64,000 nt of DNA from Nitrospirota bacterium (GTDB lineage: Bacteria > Nitrospirota > Nitrospiria > Nitrospirales > NS-4), in NCBI GenBank assembly GCA_005877815.1, contig VBOG01000107.1, positions 53,922 through 117,921 on the forward strand, in the 5' to 3' direction. Below are positions 16,944 to 25,200 of the stretch, piece by piece. The notes beneath the pieces are model-generated. The model had not been told where the DNA came from. It saw only the letters and a list, made by a program, of their open reading frames with translations, and made no database searches. The translations under genes and the position numbers were made by a program. Numbering within the stretch: position 1 is the stretch's first letter; the number at the start of each line of letters is the position of its first letter.

Positions 16944-18029
16944 TCAATCCAAAAACTCGCGGTTCAAAATCGCCGACACCGTCAACACCGTAATCCCGAT
17001 CATCACAACGGCCCAACAGAGCAGTGCGATCGGCCGCTTGAAGATGTTGCGTTCGGGATTCCGGTCAATAAACGGCAGGGCCACCAACAGCAGCATGAAC
17101 AATCCCGGAATGGCGATTGCGCCCAGGAACTGCCCGAATTCACCGGAAAAGACCTTCCACCGCAGCAGTTGAAAAAGAAACAGGAAGTACCACTCCGGCT
17201 CGGGATGATAGTCCCCGGGATCGGGGGTCGCCTGCTCCAACAATTGCACCGGCTCGATCAGCGCAAGCGTCGAGATGATGAGAAAGACCACCCCCATCGC
17301 CATGATGTCTTTCCAGACCTGGCGGGGGAAGAAGAAGTCGGTCTTGGCCTTCAATTCGTCGGGCGTGCCGCGGAACGGTCCGGCAGGTCCCGCCGATCGG
17401 AACAAAAACAGGTGCAACCCCGCGAGTCCCATCAGGGCGCCAGGGAGAATCATCACGTGAATAACGAAGAATCGGCTGAGCGTCATCTGTCCAGGCGTCG
17501 GACCACCCTTGAGAAATCGGGCGAGAAAATCTCCGATGACCGGCGTCTTATCCATAATCTCCACACCGACCGTCGTCGCCCAATAGGCCCGCTGATCCCA
17601 CGGCAGGAGATAGCCGGTAAATCCAAACGCCATGACGAGTCCGAAGAGCGCCAGCCCCACAAGCCAGACCATTTCCCGTGGCTTTTTATATGCGCCCCAC
17701 AAGAACACCTGCGACATGTGGGCAAAGACCATTACGACCATCGCCGAGGAACCCCAAAAATGGTAGCTCAGGATGTACCACCCGTAATCCACCTCATGGA
17801 TGATGAACTGCGTGCTGGCATAGGCATGGTCCGCGCTGGGGATGTAATAGAACATCAGCAGCATACCCGTGATCGCCTGCATGATGAAGATGAACAGGAG
17901 GACCGACCCGAAGACGTAGGCCCACCGTGAGCCACCCTTGATCGGCTCCTTCATCAACTTTGCTTCGAGGGTTTTGAGGCCGATGCGCTCCTCGACGAAG
18001 TCGTAGACTTGTTGGAACAAGGCGTTCAT
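16944..18029 (-). CDS. Cytochrome b of a bc-type quinol:cytochrome c oxidoreductase
   Basis: The 361-residue protein combines the cytochrome b6-like N-terminal half with a subunit IV-like C-terminal half. Haem-ligand histidines are visible in SYHFWGSSAMVVMVFAH and in the pair FFVIHVMILPGALMGLAGLH. The quinol-site PEWY motif occurs in HPEPEWYFLF, and GYLLPWDQ is conserved. It follows the Rieske gene directly (stop TAA then ATG with no gap). It oxidises quinol and, with the Rieske protein, feeds c-type cytochromes. In a nitrite oxidiser such a complex may also run in reverse. Confidence 0.93.
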   Translation of the reverse strand: MNALFQQVYDFVEERIGLKTLEAKLMKEPIKGGSRWAYVFGSVLLFIFIMQAITGMLLMFYYIPSADHAYASTQFIIHEVDYGWYILSYHFWGSSAMVVMVFAHMSQVFLWGAYKKPREMVWLVGLALFGLVMAFGFTGYLLPWDQRAYWATTVGVEIMDKTPVIGDFLARFLKGGPTPGQMTLSRFFVIHVMILPGALMGLAGLHLFLFRSAGPAGPFRGTPDELKAKTDFFFPRQVWKDIMAMGVVFLIISTLALIEPVQLLEQATPDPGDYHPEPEWYFLFLFQLLRWKVFSGEFGQFLGAIAIPGLFMLLLVALPFIDRNPERNIFKRPIALLCWAVVMIGITVLTVSAILNREFLD

Positions 18030-18974
18030 TTAGGCGATTCTGACCTGTTCTCGCTTGCCCGCCTTAAACTCAATGTCGATCACCTCGATCTCGCCCGCGG
18101 GCGAGATCTTGATCGGCAGCACGTCCAAGGGGCGCGGCGCCGGACCGTCCAGGACGGTGCCCGCCACATCGTAGATGGAGAGATGGCAGGGGCAGAGGAA
18201 CACTTGGCCGCGGGTCTTGTGTGATCTCCATTTATACCCGCATCCAAGATGCGGGCATTTGCCTGAATAGGCGACATACGGCACCGTCGCTCTGTTTACC
18301 CACACGACATTTCCCACGTTATCGGTGAAAGTGATATCCCCGTGCTGATAAATCTGCTTGAGCGTTGCCGGAGAGGCCTTCACCACCCAATTGTTCTTGT
18401 CTTCCTCGCGTTGAAGGACCGAATCGCGGAAGGACTTCTTGAAGGTGAACTGCACGCCGATGTCCTCTTGTTTGATCTTGCTGGTGTTCCCGATCTTCCA
18501 CCATCGGTTGTCGAACGGCGCATACATCGGTTTCATGACGTATTGCAGGACGGGCCACACAAACGGGAACCCGATCAACACCCCCATCAGCGTGGTAAAG
18601 CCCGTAAAAAACGTGCGGCGGGCGCAGCTTCGCTCTAATTCTGGAAATGGGACGAAGATTTCGCCAGGTTCGGCGTGAATCCGGTCTTCCAGGTGGGGAA
18701 TCTCCACCTCTTTGGAGGACAGAAAATCGGCCCGAACGAACGCCGGGAACTCCGGAACCTGTGCCGATTTGCAGCTGAGCTCGACCGTATTCTCATCAGC
18801 CGACCGGATCGTCTCTACCGGCACTTGGCGTTCGGTCCCATTGGACTTGACGACGATGTGGCTGACCTCCAGCGTCAGGGGATCGGCAATCACATGCGAA
18901 ACTTCGCCGATGGGGCCGTCCAGGCAACGGACCGTGGATTTGATTTTCGGTTGCAGCCCCATATGTTCCATCAT
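18030..18974 (-). CDS. Rieske 2Fe-2S protein with N-terminal PRC-barrel-like domain
   Basis: The C-terminal half is a Rieske domain with cluster ligands in CPHLGC and CPCHLS. One membrane helix near residue 130 (FTTLMGVLIGFPFVWPVL) anchors it. Residues 12-70 look like a PRC-barrel: DGPIGEVSHVIADPLT, HIVVKSNGTERQVPVETI, then TVELS. That domain is not part of ordinary bc1 or b6f Rieske proteins. Length is 314 residues compared with about 180-200 for standard forms. It sits directly upstream of cytochrome b and is the iron-sulfur subunit of the complex. Confidence 0.9.
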   Translation of the reverse strand: MMEHMGLQPKIKSTVRCLDGPIGEVSHVIADPLTLEVSHIVVKSNGTERQVPVETIRSADENTVELSCKSAQVPEFPAFVRADFLSSKEVEIPHLEDRIHAEPGEIFVPFPELERSCARRTFFTGFTTLMGVLIGFPFVWPVLQYVMKPMYAPFDNRWWKIGNTSKIKQEDIGVQFTFKKSFRDSVLQREEDKNNWVVKASPATLKQIYQHGDITFTDNVGNVVWVNRATVPYVAYSGKCPHLGCGYKWRSHKTRGQVFLCPCHLSIYDVAGTVLDGPAPRPLDVLPIKISPAGEIEVIDIEFKAGKREQVRIA

Positions 18975-18989
18975 GTCCCGGTGCAGGCT

Positions 18990-19823
18990 CTATTTCTTGA
19001 TCGGCTTGGGCGTTTCGACCGAGGTATCCTTCAGACTGGACAGATAGGCGATGAGCGCGTCGACTTCCTGATCGGCCATGAGTTCCTTATATTTGTCGGG
19101 CATCAATTTCTTGGCATATTCCTTGTCGAACCCCTCGGCCATCCAGGCTCGGGGGTTCAACAGTTTTTCTTTGAGCTCTTCCGGCTTCATCAGATTGCCG
19201 ATGTTGTCGAGAATAGGCCCGCGCTTTTTCACAGACCCTTTGCCGCCGATCTTGTGGCAGTTGTAACATTCCTGCAACTCGTACTGATCTTTGCCGAGCG
19301 CGATCAAATCACCCCCACCTCCTGCGGACTTCGCTGCCGCGGCCCCGCCGGTGCTTCCTGTCGAAGCAGCGATCGACTTCACTTCCGCCCCGCCGATCGT
19401 CTCAAGGCGCTTCATGATGGCCTGGCTTCGTGCGTTCAGTTCTTCGCTCCGCTTCAGCAGCTCATCCACCTTGCCCTTCTCGGTCATGGCAAGTTTTGGC
19501 TTCACGATTTTGTCGATTTTGCCTTTCTCCACCGAGGGATCATACTGCGGCAGCACATTGGCTCCTGCGATGAACGCCCCGGAGACCAAGGCGTAGAACG
19601 CGACCAACGCAGCGATTGCTTTGGCACCGGTGAAGCTCGGCAAGGCCGGCGCATCAAGGAGAATATAGACAATGGTTCCCAATAATACATAGAGCATGAA
19701 CATGATCTGAAAGACGGGCGGAAAATGCATCAGCTTGGCCGCGACGAACACCACAACGGCAATGACGGCCCCAAGGATGCCTTTGGTTACAACGAGACGG
19801 AGAAGACTTTTCTCTTCCGGCAT
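18990..19823 (-). CDS. Membrane-anchored monohaem cytochrome c with coiled-coil linker
   Basis: The 277-residue protein has three N-terminal helices (GILGAVIAVVVFVAAKLM, MFMLYVLLGTIVYILL, AALVAFYALVSGAFIAG). A Lys/Glu-rich linker (VDELLKRSEELNARSQAIMKRL) and a Gly/Ala-rich hinge follow. A C-terminal cytochrome c domain carries CYNCH near residue 190 and an AKKLMPDKY methionine-ligand candidate. It lies between a bd-like subunit and the Rieske gene and may relay electrons between the modules. Confidence 0.9.
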   Translation of the reverse strand: MPEEKSLLRLVVTKGILGAVIAVVVFVAAKLMHFPPVFQIMFMLYVLLGTIVYILLDAPALPSFTGAKAIAALVAFYALVSGAFIAGANVLPQYDPSVEKGKIDKIVKPKLAMTEKGKVDELLKRSEELNARSQAIMKRLETIGGAEVKSIAASTGSTGGAAAAKSAGGGGDLIALGKDQYELQECYNCHKIGGKGSVKKRGPILDNIGNLMKPEELKEKLLNPRAWMAEGFDKEYAKKLMPDKYKELMADQEVDALIAYLSSLKDTSVETPKPIKK

Positions 19824-19829
19824 GGCTTC

Positions 19830-21695
19830 CTATTTGGCGCCGGCGGGCACCGGCACCGCCTTCGGGACTTCCGCGACGGCCTTGTCCTTGCCAGTGCGCA
19901 GCGTCAATACGATGGCAAAACTGACGATGATATAAAAGGTCACCGTGATGCCCGTGATCAACCAACTGGAATACGCCAACGTCGGTGTAAAGGATTCCGG
20001 AGTAAAGTCGTACTGGAGGTTGAACACGTGGAAATACTTTCGGGTCAGCTCCCGTACGACGCCCATGAGTCCCATCGTCCAAATGGCGCTGAAGGCCAAA
20101 AAGACCAGGACGAACTGGCTCACGAAGTCAATTTTTCCCCAGATGATCCGCCCGTTGCGCAACGCGCGGTTATACATGATGTAATTAATGATCGTGACGA
20201 ATACCAGCGTGAAGGCCGCTGCGTTCTTCGCGGGCATCAATGCCAGCATGTCCCACGAGATGGTGATAAAGCCCAGGCTGACCTCTCCGTGAGGCAGACT
20301 GAGAGAGCCATCATCGGGGGCGAGCGCTTGGGTCGCGACGAAGGCATGGGGCGTCATCCAAATGGCATTGCCGATGATGACCATGAGGAACGCCACTTTC
20401 ACCATCGTCTGAGAGGACACCGTCCAGGGAATTATTTTTCCGATGAGCAACCAGGCTCCAACATAGACGGCTGGAATGATGAAGGCCATCTTGTCGGGGA
20501 TGGGAAACTTCGTCCAGACCATCATGAAGACGACGGGCACACTGACCATCAGCAGCAATGTTGCAAGGGACATCCGGATCCGCTCAATCCCTTCGATCCG
20601 TTTCATGCTCAACCAGATGTAATAATTACTCGCAAGAAAGATGAGCCCGACCATCGCGCCCTGCATCTCGAAGAACATAGAGAGTTGATCGGCCATCATG
20701 TATGGACAGATCGACGCGTCGTAATCGCACAATTCGTAGGCCAATAAGTAGCCGGCGAAAGGAAGGACCAGCAGCGCACCCACCCCGATCATGTTTCCCA
20801 CGAAACCGAACCAATCGTAAAAGGCCCGATCCTCATCGGTTTTCGAGGCCAGATACATGTAGGCGGCGATGAGGCCTGCGATGAACCCGCCAAACACCAC
20901 ATTGCCGACGGTGCGATGGATGTTTAACGGCCACCAAGTGTAGTTGTCCATCTTATCCCATAGCGTGGCGGTCGTTTCGATGAACGTCTTGAGGTCCAAT
21001 CCTTCGGCGGACTTGACCGGCGTGTTCATGAACGAGGTGGGGCCGTCGATCACAAAGAGCGTAACCAGGCCCACGATATTCAGCAACGCGCCAAGCGCGA
21101 TGTGCCGACCCTTCTTCGGACCTTGCAACGCGTCCCAGGTATACCAATACAGATACAGAATGATCGTCTCCGCGATGAACAGGAGCGGGTAGATGATCGC
21201 GAAGACCGCAAAAAAGTGGTTGATCAGCCATGCGGTGAACTGGGGATACGTGGCGAGCAGCACGAAGATGAAGAGTCCCCCTGTGAGGGCCGTCATGCTG
21301 TACAGAATGACCGTGACTTTCGTGACTTCCTTGGCCAGCCGTTCGTACCGATACCGCGCAGCATAGTTCTCTCCGCTCAGCCAACCCAGAATCTCGCTCA
21401 CGACGATGAAGATCGGCGCCCCGAGAATAAACGCGGCGAAGAGGATGTGGAGTTGCGCCACGACCCAGACAGCGGCGCGGTTCCCGCCGAGAGGAAAAGT
21501 GTGCGCCTTGGGCTCGGGAAGTTGCGCATAGGCGGCCGCCACGCCAAGCAACAGGATGAGTGTCACCGCAAAAGCCGCCGTCACGCCGCTACTCACCGCA
21601 AAACGCGGCATCCGCAGCCCGGACGTGTTCGTGCGCCATTGCATCCACCGGGCCGCCGAAGAACCGCCCGGCGCTTTGAGTCGCCAGATCTTCAT
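19830..21695 (-). CDS. Cytochrome bd-like quinol oxidase subunit I (first copy)
   Basis: A CydA-like membrane protein of 621 residues, paralogous to the one at 14247-16073. Shared elements are VAQLHILFAAFILGAP, WWPLNIHRTVGNVVFGGF, an ANYY/SNYYIWL helix and MTPHAFVA. It begins with a hydrophobic leader (VTAAFAVTLILLLGVAAAYAQ). Again no CydB gene follows. ATG at 21695 has GAGG just upstream. A shorter start within the first 30 residues is possible. Two non-identical copies in one operon suggest a heteromeric arrangement (inference). Confidence 0.75.
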   Translation of the reverse strand: MKIWRLKAPGGSSAARWMQWRTNTSGLRMPRFAVSSGVTAAFAVTLILLLGVAAAYAQLPEPKAHTFPLGGNRAAVWVVAQLHILFAAFILGAPIFIVVSEILGWLSGENYAARYRYERLAKEVTKVTVILYSMTALTGGLFIFVLLATYPQFTAWLINHFFAVFAIIYPLLFIAETIILYLYWYTWDALQGPKKGRHIALGALLNIVGLVTLFVIDGPTSFMNTPVKSAEGLDLKTFIETTATLWDKMDNYTWWPLNIHRTVGNVVFGGFIAGLIAAYMYLASKTDEDRAFYDWFGFVGNMIGVGALLVLPFAGYLLAYELCDYDASICPYMMADQLSMFFEMQGAMVGLIFLASNYYIWLSMKRIEGIERIRMSLATLLLMVSVPVVFMMVWTKFPIPDKMAFIIPAVYVGAWLLIGKIIPWTVSSQTMVKVAFLMVIIGNAIWMTPHAFVATQALAPDDGSLSLPHGEVSLGFITISWDMLALMPAKNAAAFTLVFVTIINYIMYNRALRNGRIIWGKIDFVSQFVLVFLAFSAIWTMGLMGVVRELTRKYFHVFNLQYDFTPESFTPTLAYSSWLITGITVTFYIIVSFAIVLTLRTGKDKAVAEVPKAVPVPAGAK

Positions 21696-21733
21696 GATCC
21701 TCGCCGATCCCTTCTATCCATGCCGGAAGTCAA

Positions 21734-22315
21734 TCACTTCCCACCCTTCGCAGGAGCCGGCTCTGCCGGCTTGCCGTCAGTCGCCGGAGCGGCCGCGCCA
21801 GGCGCGCTGGCAGGTGCACTCGCTGCCGGAGCCGGCTTGCCGAGATCTGCCACAGGTACCCACTCTTGCCTGGCCACGTCATAGGCCATCCCGGGAAGAC
21901 CGAAGTTGCGCTCATAGGTCATCACCTTCCAACGGTCCTCTTCGTTCAACTTGCTTTTCCAGGCCTTCATTTTGGTGTTCGGAACGCCTTCCGAAATCCT
22001 CCAGAGCCAGACGCTGTCCGAATACAACTTCATCCGTTCGCCTTTCCGGAAGTCACGAGCCCCGGCCTTCACCGGCTTGCCATCCTTGCCGTGGCAGGAG
22101 GAGCAGTTCACATCGATATTCTTGACCCCTTCAAAGATTTCTTTGCCTTCGGCCATGATCTTCGGGTCAGTCCACCAGCCCGCCGGCATATGCTTGTCCG
22201 CAAACTCCGGGGGAGCAGGCGGCGGAGGGGCCGTGCTTTCCTTCTCTTCCGCACATCCCACAAGAAACCCTGCACCGCTGATCAACACCATTCCAAGGAC
22301 ATATCGGATGTTCAT
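21734..22315 (-). CDS. Monohaem cytochrome c lipoprotein
   Basis: First gene of the respiratory operon. The start at ATG 22315 gives a lipoprotein signal (LISGAGFLVGCAEEKES), a proline-rich stretch and one cytochrome c domain with CSSCH. The tail is rich in Ala and Pro (PAPAASAPASAPGAAAPA), probably a flexible tether. The track start at 22342 adds nine basic residues. The signal fits better from MNIRYVLGM. A terminator-like hairpin upstream separates it from the previous gene. Confidence 0.88.
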   Translation of the reverse strand: MNIRYVLGMVLISGAGFLVGCAEEKESTAPPPPAPPEFADKHMPAGWWTDPKIMAEGKEIFEGVKNIDVNCSSCHGKDGKPVKAGARDFRKGERMKLYSDSVWLWRISEGVPNTKMKAWKSKLNEEDRWKVMTYERNFGLPGMAYDVARQEWVPVADLGKPAPAASAPASAPGAAAPATDGKPAEPAPAKGGK

Positions 22316-22374
22316 AGCCGTCTTCCGCTCCTTTCGCCTCATGATCTGCGTCTTAAAAATAGTGCCCTGCGCAT

Positions 22375-22421
22375 AAAAAAGACGCTTTTCCTGCGGGTGA
22401 CCTTACCCACAAACAAAAGCG
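22375..22421 (-). terminator. Intrinsic terminator of the 185-residue protein gene
   Basis: On the minus strand CGCTTTT (22421-22415) pairs with AAAAGCG (22389-22383). An inner GGGT/ACCC pairing lies in the loop, and a TTTTTT run follows at 22380-22375. It lies downstream of the gene at 22447 and before the respiratory operon start. Confidence 0.6.
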
Positions 22422-22446
22422 CCTCTGCGAATGTTCTTCCAAGGAC

Positions 22447-23004
22447 TTAGCGTTTCTTTCTCCGCCGTTTTGATTCCGTCGCCCGCTTTCGGCGGCCCCA
22501 CATGACTGCGGCCAAGGCAGCCGTGCCAATCAACACCCCTCCGGCAACATAGGACCACGTTCGATCGCCGGCGTCCGGGTCTTGGTCCAATGAGGGTCCA
22601 AAATTAATTTTGGCTTGTCGTTCGGTTTTCGCGTCGCGAGGATTGAACTCGGCTCGAACGTCTTTCGCATCCTCTAATCCGACCTTCTCCTCACGGACAG
22701 AGATTTGCACTTGGTCACCCGCATTGTCATTGTGGAGATGGAGAACCGCTTTGTAATATCCCTTCCGGTCGGTGTATGTCGTGACGCCTTCGATCTTCTG
22801 ATCCCGTAGATCACGGACGTATACCCGGGCATCGCCGACCGGCGTGCCGTCCTTGTCCCGCACATATCCTGACACGGTGAATCGGTGATCTGTTTCGTGC
22901 ATGGCATCCGCCGGACCGGGCCACATCATTTCGGTCCCGATACACCCGCATGCCAGAGTGAGGAAGAAGACCTTGAGACGACGCGAAGGCCACGATTGCA
23001 TCAC
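22447..23004 (-). CDS. Exported protein with carboxypeptidase-regulatory-like domain
   Basis: The 185-residue product has an N-terminal signal (LKVFFLTLACGCIG). An Ig-like carboxypeptidase-regulatory domain follows (FTVSGYVRDKDGTPVGDARVYVRD, then TDRKGYYKAVLHLH). A C-terminal membrane helix (SYVAGGVLIGTAALAAVMWG) is followed by a strongly basic tail. It looks like a periplasmic beta-sandwich held by its C-terminus. It reads toward the respiratory operon but is separated by a terminator, so any functional link is open. Confidence 0.7.
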   Translation of the reverse strand: MMQSWPSRRLKVFFLTLACGCIGTEMMWPGPADAMHETDHRFTVSGYVRDKDGTPVGDARVYVRDLRDQKIEGVTTYTDRKGYYKAVLHLHNDNAGDQVQISVREEKVGLEDAKDVRAEFNPRDAKTERQAKINFGPSLDQDPDAGDRTWSYVAGGVLIGTAALAAVMWGRRKRATESKRRRKKR

Positions 23005-23144
23005 CGTAAAAATAACTTAAAAAACCCCTAGAAAGCGTGGGCCTATCTAACATAGACGCCTACTTTTGTCAATAAATTTTGCGGAGTTTGGAGGCCTGTT
23101 TGTACGTCGTTTCATGCGGGTCACAGGAGGGGCGCCTTGACACC

Positions 23145-23987
23145 ATGAATGGACACCGGTTAGCGTCTGCTGCCGTGAAGAAAATCAAGAGGAACATGCC
23201 GAAGGGGGAACTTCGCCGGCCGACCTTCGTCATTGGATACGCGGCTCCGGAACCCATCCCGCCGGGGTTTCTCGTCGCCTGGTTCAATGACGAATACGGG
23301 GGTCCGCTGAAGATCGACGTCTCACCGGATTTTCAGGTCACTCAGTTCGAAGCTCATCACGGTCCGTGGAGTGCGCTCGTCGACCCCAATCTTCCCCCGT
23401 CTATCTCCGATCCATGGCGTGAACGCCTCGGATGGGGTCACCAAAGAAGCGCACACGTCCTTCCGCTTCGTCCGGTGGGGCTCGACGTGCGAGACGTGGT
23501 GCTACACGTCGCCAGACTTGCGCGAGGCCTCACGCTACTGACGGGAGGAACCGCACACGATGTCGCCACCGAAACCTATTTCAATCCGTCGGATTGGACG
23601 GACCGCCCGCTTCGTCAATTTCGCATAGCCGATCACCTTCGCATCGAGCAGGTAAGTGGCCGAGAAGACGGGCGGGTGTGGTTCCATACTAGGGGATTAT
23701 CGAAATTCGGCCTTGAGGATATCGAAGCATTTCGACCGGCCGGGCTGTCTGAACGGTCCACGATCGAAGCGCTCAGCGAGATCGCCGAAGCGCTGATTGA
23801 GCGAGGCAAATCACCGACGGTCGGAGAGCAGTTTGACGTGCCGGCTCTGAACCGGTCGGTTCGCATCGTGCGCCATCGAACGGATCAGTCCTATGGCATC
23901 CTGCTGCACCTGAGGGAGATCGAATGGGATGAGCCTGGGGCAAATGCGGGCTCCTCCCCGTTGAGAAGGAATCTGGAGGACCGTTAG
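23145..23987 (+). CDS. Hypothetical protein
   Basis: I do not recognise this family. From ATG 23145 it has 280 residues, with no signal peptide or membrane helix. Features include a basic N-terminus (AAVKKIKRNMPKGELRRP), WFNDEYGGPLKIDVSPDF and many Trp/His residues (HHGPWSAL). AGGAGG occurs upstream but 14 bases from the ATG. Its stop overlaps that of the convergent gene by 4 bases. It is probably a soluble cytoplasmic protein. Confidence 0.6.
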   Translation: MNGHRLASAAVKKIKRNMPKGELRRPTFVIGYAAPEPIPPGFLVAWFNDEYGGPLKIDVSPDFQVTQFEAHHGPWSALVDPNLPPSISDPWRERLGWGHQRSAHVLPLRPVGLDVRDVVLHVARLARGLTLLTGGTAHDVATETYFNPSDWTDRPLRQFRIADHLRIEQVSGREDGRVWFHTRGLSKFGLEDIEAFRPAGLSERSTIEALSEIAEALIERGKSPTVGEQFDVPALNRSVRIVRHRTDQSYGILLHLREIEWDEPGANAGSSPLRRNLEDR

Positions 23988-24781
23988 GCCGTCTGCGGCG
24001 GTGGCGATGCAAGGCCGAAGATATCGGCGTAGGCCGCCCCGAACATGCATCCTGAGAGGGCAATCCCCAATCCGCCACCGATCATCGTTCCACTGAGGAG
24101 GCCGACCATCATTCCCAGATTCACCTGAGCCCCCGTCTCTGGCAGCACGAGAGGCAGATCATCAAGACTGACTTCCGGAAAGTAGCCGGTTAAGACGTAG
24201 CCGAGCGGAAAGCCCAGCAGCGCCGCGCCGAATATGCCCCCGCCCATGATCAACAACAACATCACCCCCGTCAACCAGAAGATCCCCCACCAGTTCCGGG
24301 TCACCACCCGGCGGCTTGCCTCGAGTGCTTGCCAGGCTCCCAGGTGCCGGTCCGCAATCAGCATGTAGGAAAAGCTGTAGGCCACGATCAGATAGATGCC
24401 AGGGAGCACGAACAACAGAAGTCCGGCCGCGATCAAAAGAAGCGCCAGCACGGTGCTGACCACCAGCCTCCCCACGGTCTCCCAATCAGGAAAAAAGTCC
24501 GCGAACGTAGAGGTCCGGTTTCGAAGTTGCCCCCACGTCGCCATGGCAATGCCGGCCATCATGATGACCTGCACGGCAATACTTAGAAGCTGCCCGAAGA
24601 CAGGCGTCAGCAGTGGGAGCGCTTGCGAAATGACGATGAAGACAAGGGCAAAAGCGATGAATCCGAGGGGATAATTTCTGAACGCCTGCCAACCTTCCTC
24701 AAGATAATTGAAGGGCTGGACGGCATATCCGTTGGAGATGAGATCCTCCAGGGAGCGGGGCTGGGTCGGTCCGTCCGCCAT
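23984..24781 (-). CDS. Multi-pass membrane protein of unknown function
   Basis: The 265-residue protein has about six hydrophobic helices (e.g. LGFIAFALVFIVISQALPLL, VLALLLIAAGLLLFVLPGIYL, GIFWLTGVMLLLIMGGGIFG). A cytoplasmic N-terminus precedes YLEEGWQAFRNYPLGF. This resembles the bacterial membrane families annotated as DUF975 or glycerophosphodiester-phosphodiesterase membrane domain, but I cannot assign it firmly. It is the last gene of a minus-strand set with the small protein at 24803 and hpnH. Confidence 0.65.
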   Translation of the reverse strand: MADGPTQPRSLEDLISNGYAVQPFNYLEEGWQAFRNYPLGFIAFALVFIVISQALPLLTPVFGQLLSIAVQVIMMAGIAMATWGQLRNRTSTFADFFPDWETVGRLVVSTVLALLLIAAGLLLFVLPGIYLIVAYSFSYMLIADRHLGAWQALEASRRVVTRNWWGIFWLTGVMLLLIMGGGIFGAALLGFPLGYVLTGYFPEVSLDDLPLVLPETGAQVNLGMMVGLLSGTMIGGGLGIALSGCMFGAAYADIFGLASPPPQTA

Positions 24782-24802
24782 GCTGGTGCCCGCCGGGGAA
24801 GC

Positions 24803-25186
24803 TCAGAGATGTCCGCGCGCGCGCGCGTCGGCCGCGATGCGGTCTGCCTCGGCTTTTCGGTCCGATTCCTTTTTCTTCACCCACGCCTCCCACGATTTTC
24901 CAGAGGCGGTGTCCTCGCCCGTGAACATCACCGCGACGATCTCAGCATAGCGGATTCGACGGGGGGTGGAATCTCCTGCAAGATACATTTGAAGCGAAGG
25001 CGAGGGGTCATCGGCGCACCGGTTGAAAATGTACCCTTCAATGCGCTCTCCGGATCGCAGTTCCAGCGTCACATCGCCGCGGTAATCGAACGCCCGCTCC
25101 AGCGCTTCCGCGAGATCGGCGGGATTCGTCGGACGATAGCTCCGCGCTTCACATCGTCCGGAGCTGTCGAGCGTCGTGTCGGACAC
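24803..25186 (-). CDS. Small conserved-type hypothetical protein next to hpnH
   Basis: The 127-residue soluble protein contains a predicted beta-rich core (YRGDVTLELRSGERIEGYIFN, then RRIRYAEIVAVMFTGED), like a small SH3-like fold. A charged helical tail ends it (KKKESDRKAEADRIAADARARG). It starts 15 bases after the hpnH stop in the same direction, so co-transcription with hopanoid synthesis is likely. No function can be named. Confidence 0.65.
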   Translation of the reverse strand: MSDTTLDSSGRCEARSYRPTNPADLAEALERAFDYRGDVTLELRSGERIEGYIFNRCADDPSPSLQMYLAGDSTPRRIRYAEIVAVMFTGEDTASGKSWEAWVKKKESDRKAEADRIAADARARGHL

Positions 25187-25200
25187 GGATCGGCGGGCGA

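Noticed and set aside
16926-17930. 334-residue plus-strand frame
   Set aside because: Antisense shadow of cytochrome b. Composition is rich in His/Arg/Gln with no hydrophobic core.
19725-20747. 340-residue plus-strand frame
   Set aside because: Antisense to a bd-like membrane protein. His/Asp-rich shadow translation typical for antisense of membrane genes.
14247-21695. Two bd-like genes as a possible assembly duplication
   Set aside because: The two proteins differ throughout and have different ends and neighbours, so they are true paralogues.
24817-24830. CGCGCG run as a possible microsatellite
   Set aside because: It is short and coding (Ala-Arg in the tail of the 127-residue protein). 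Normal for this base composition.
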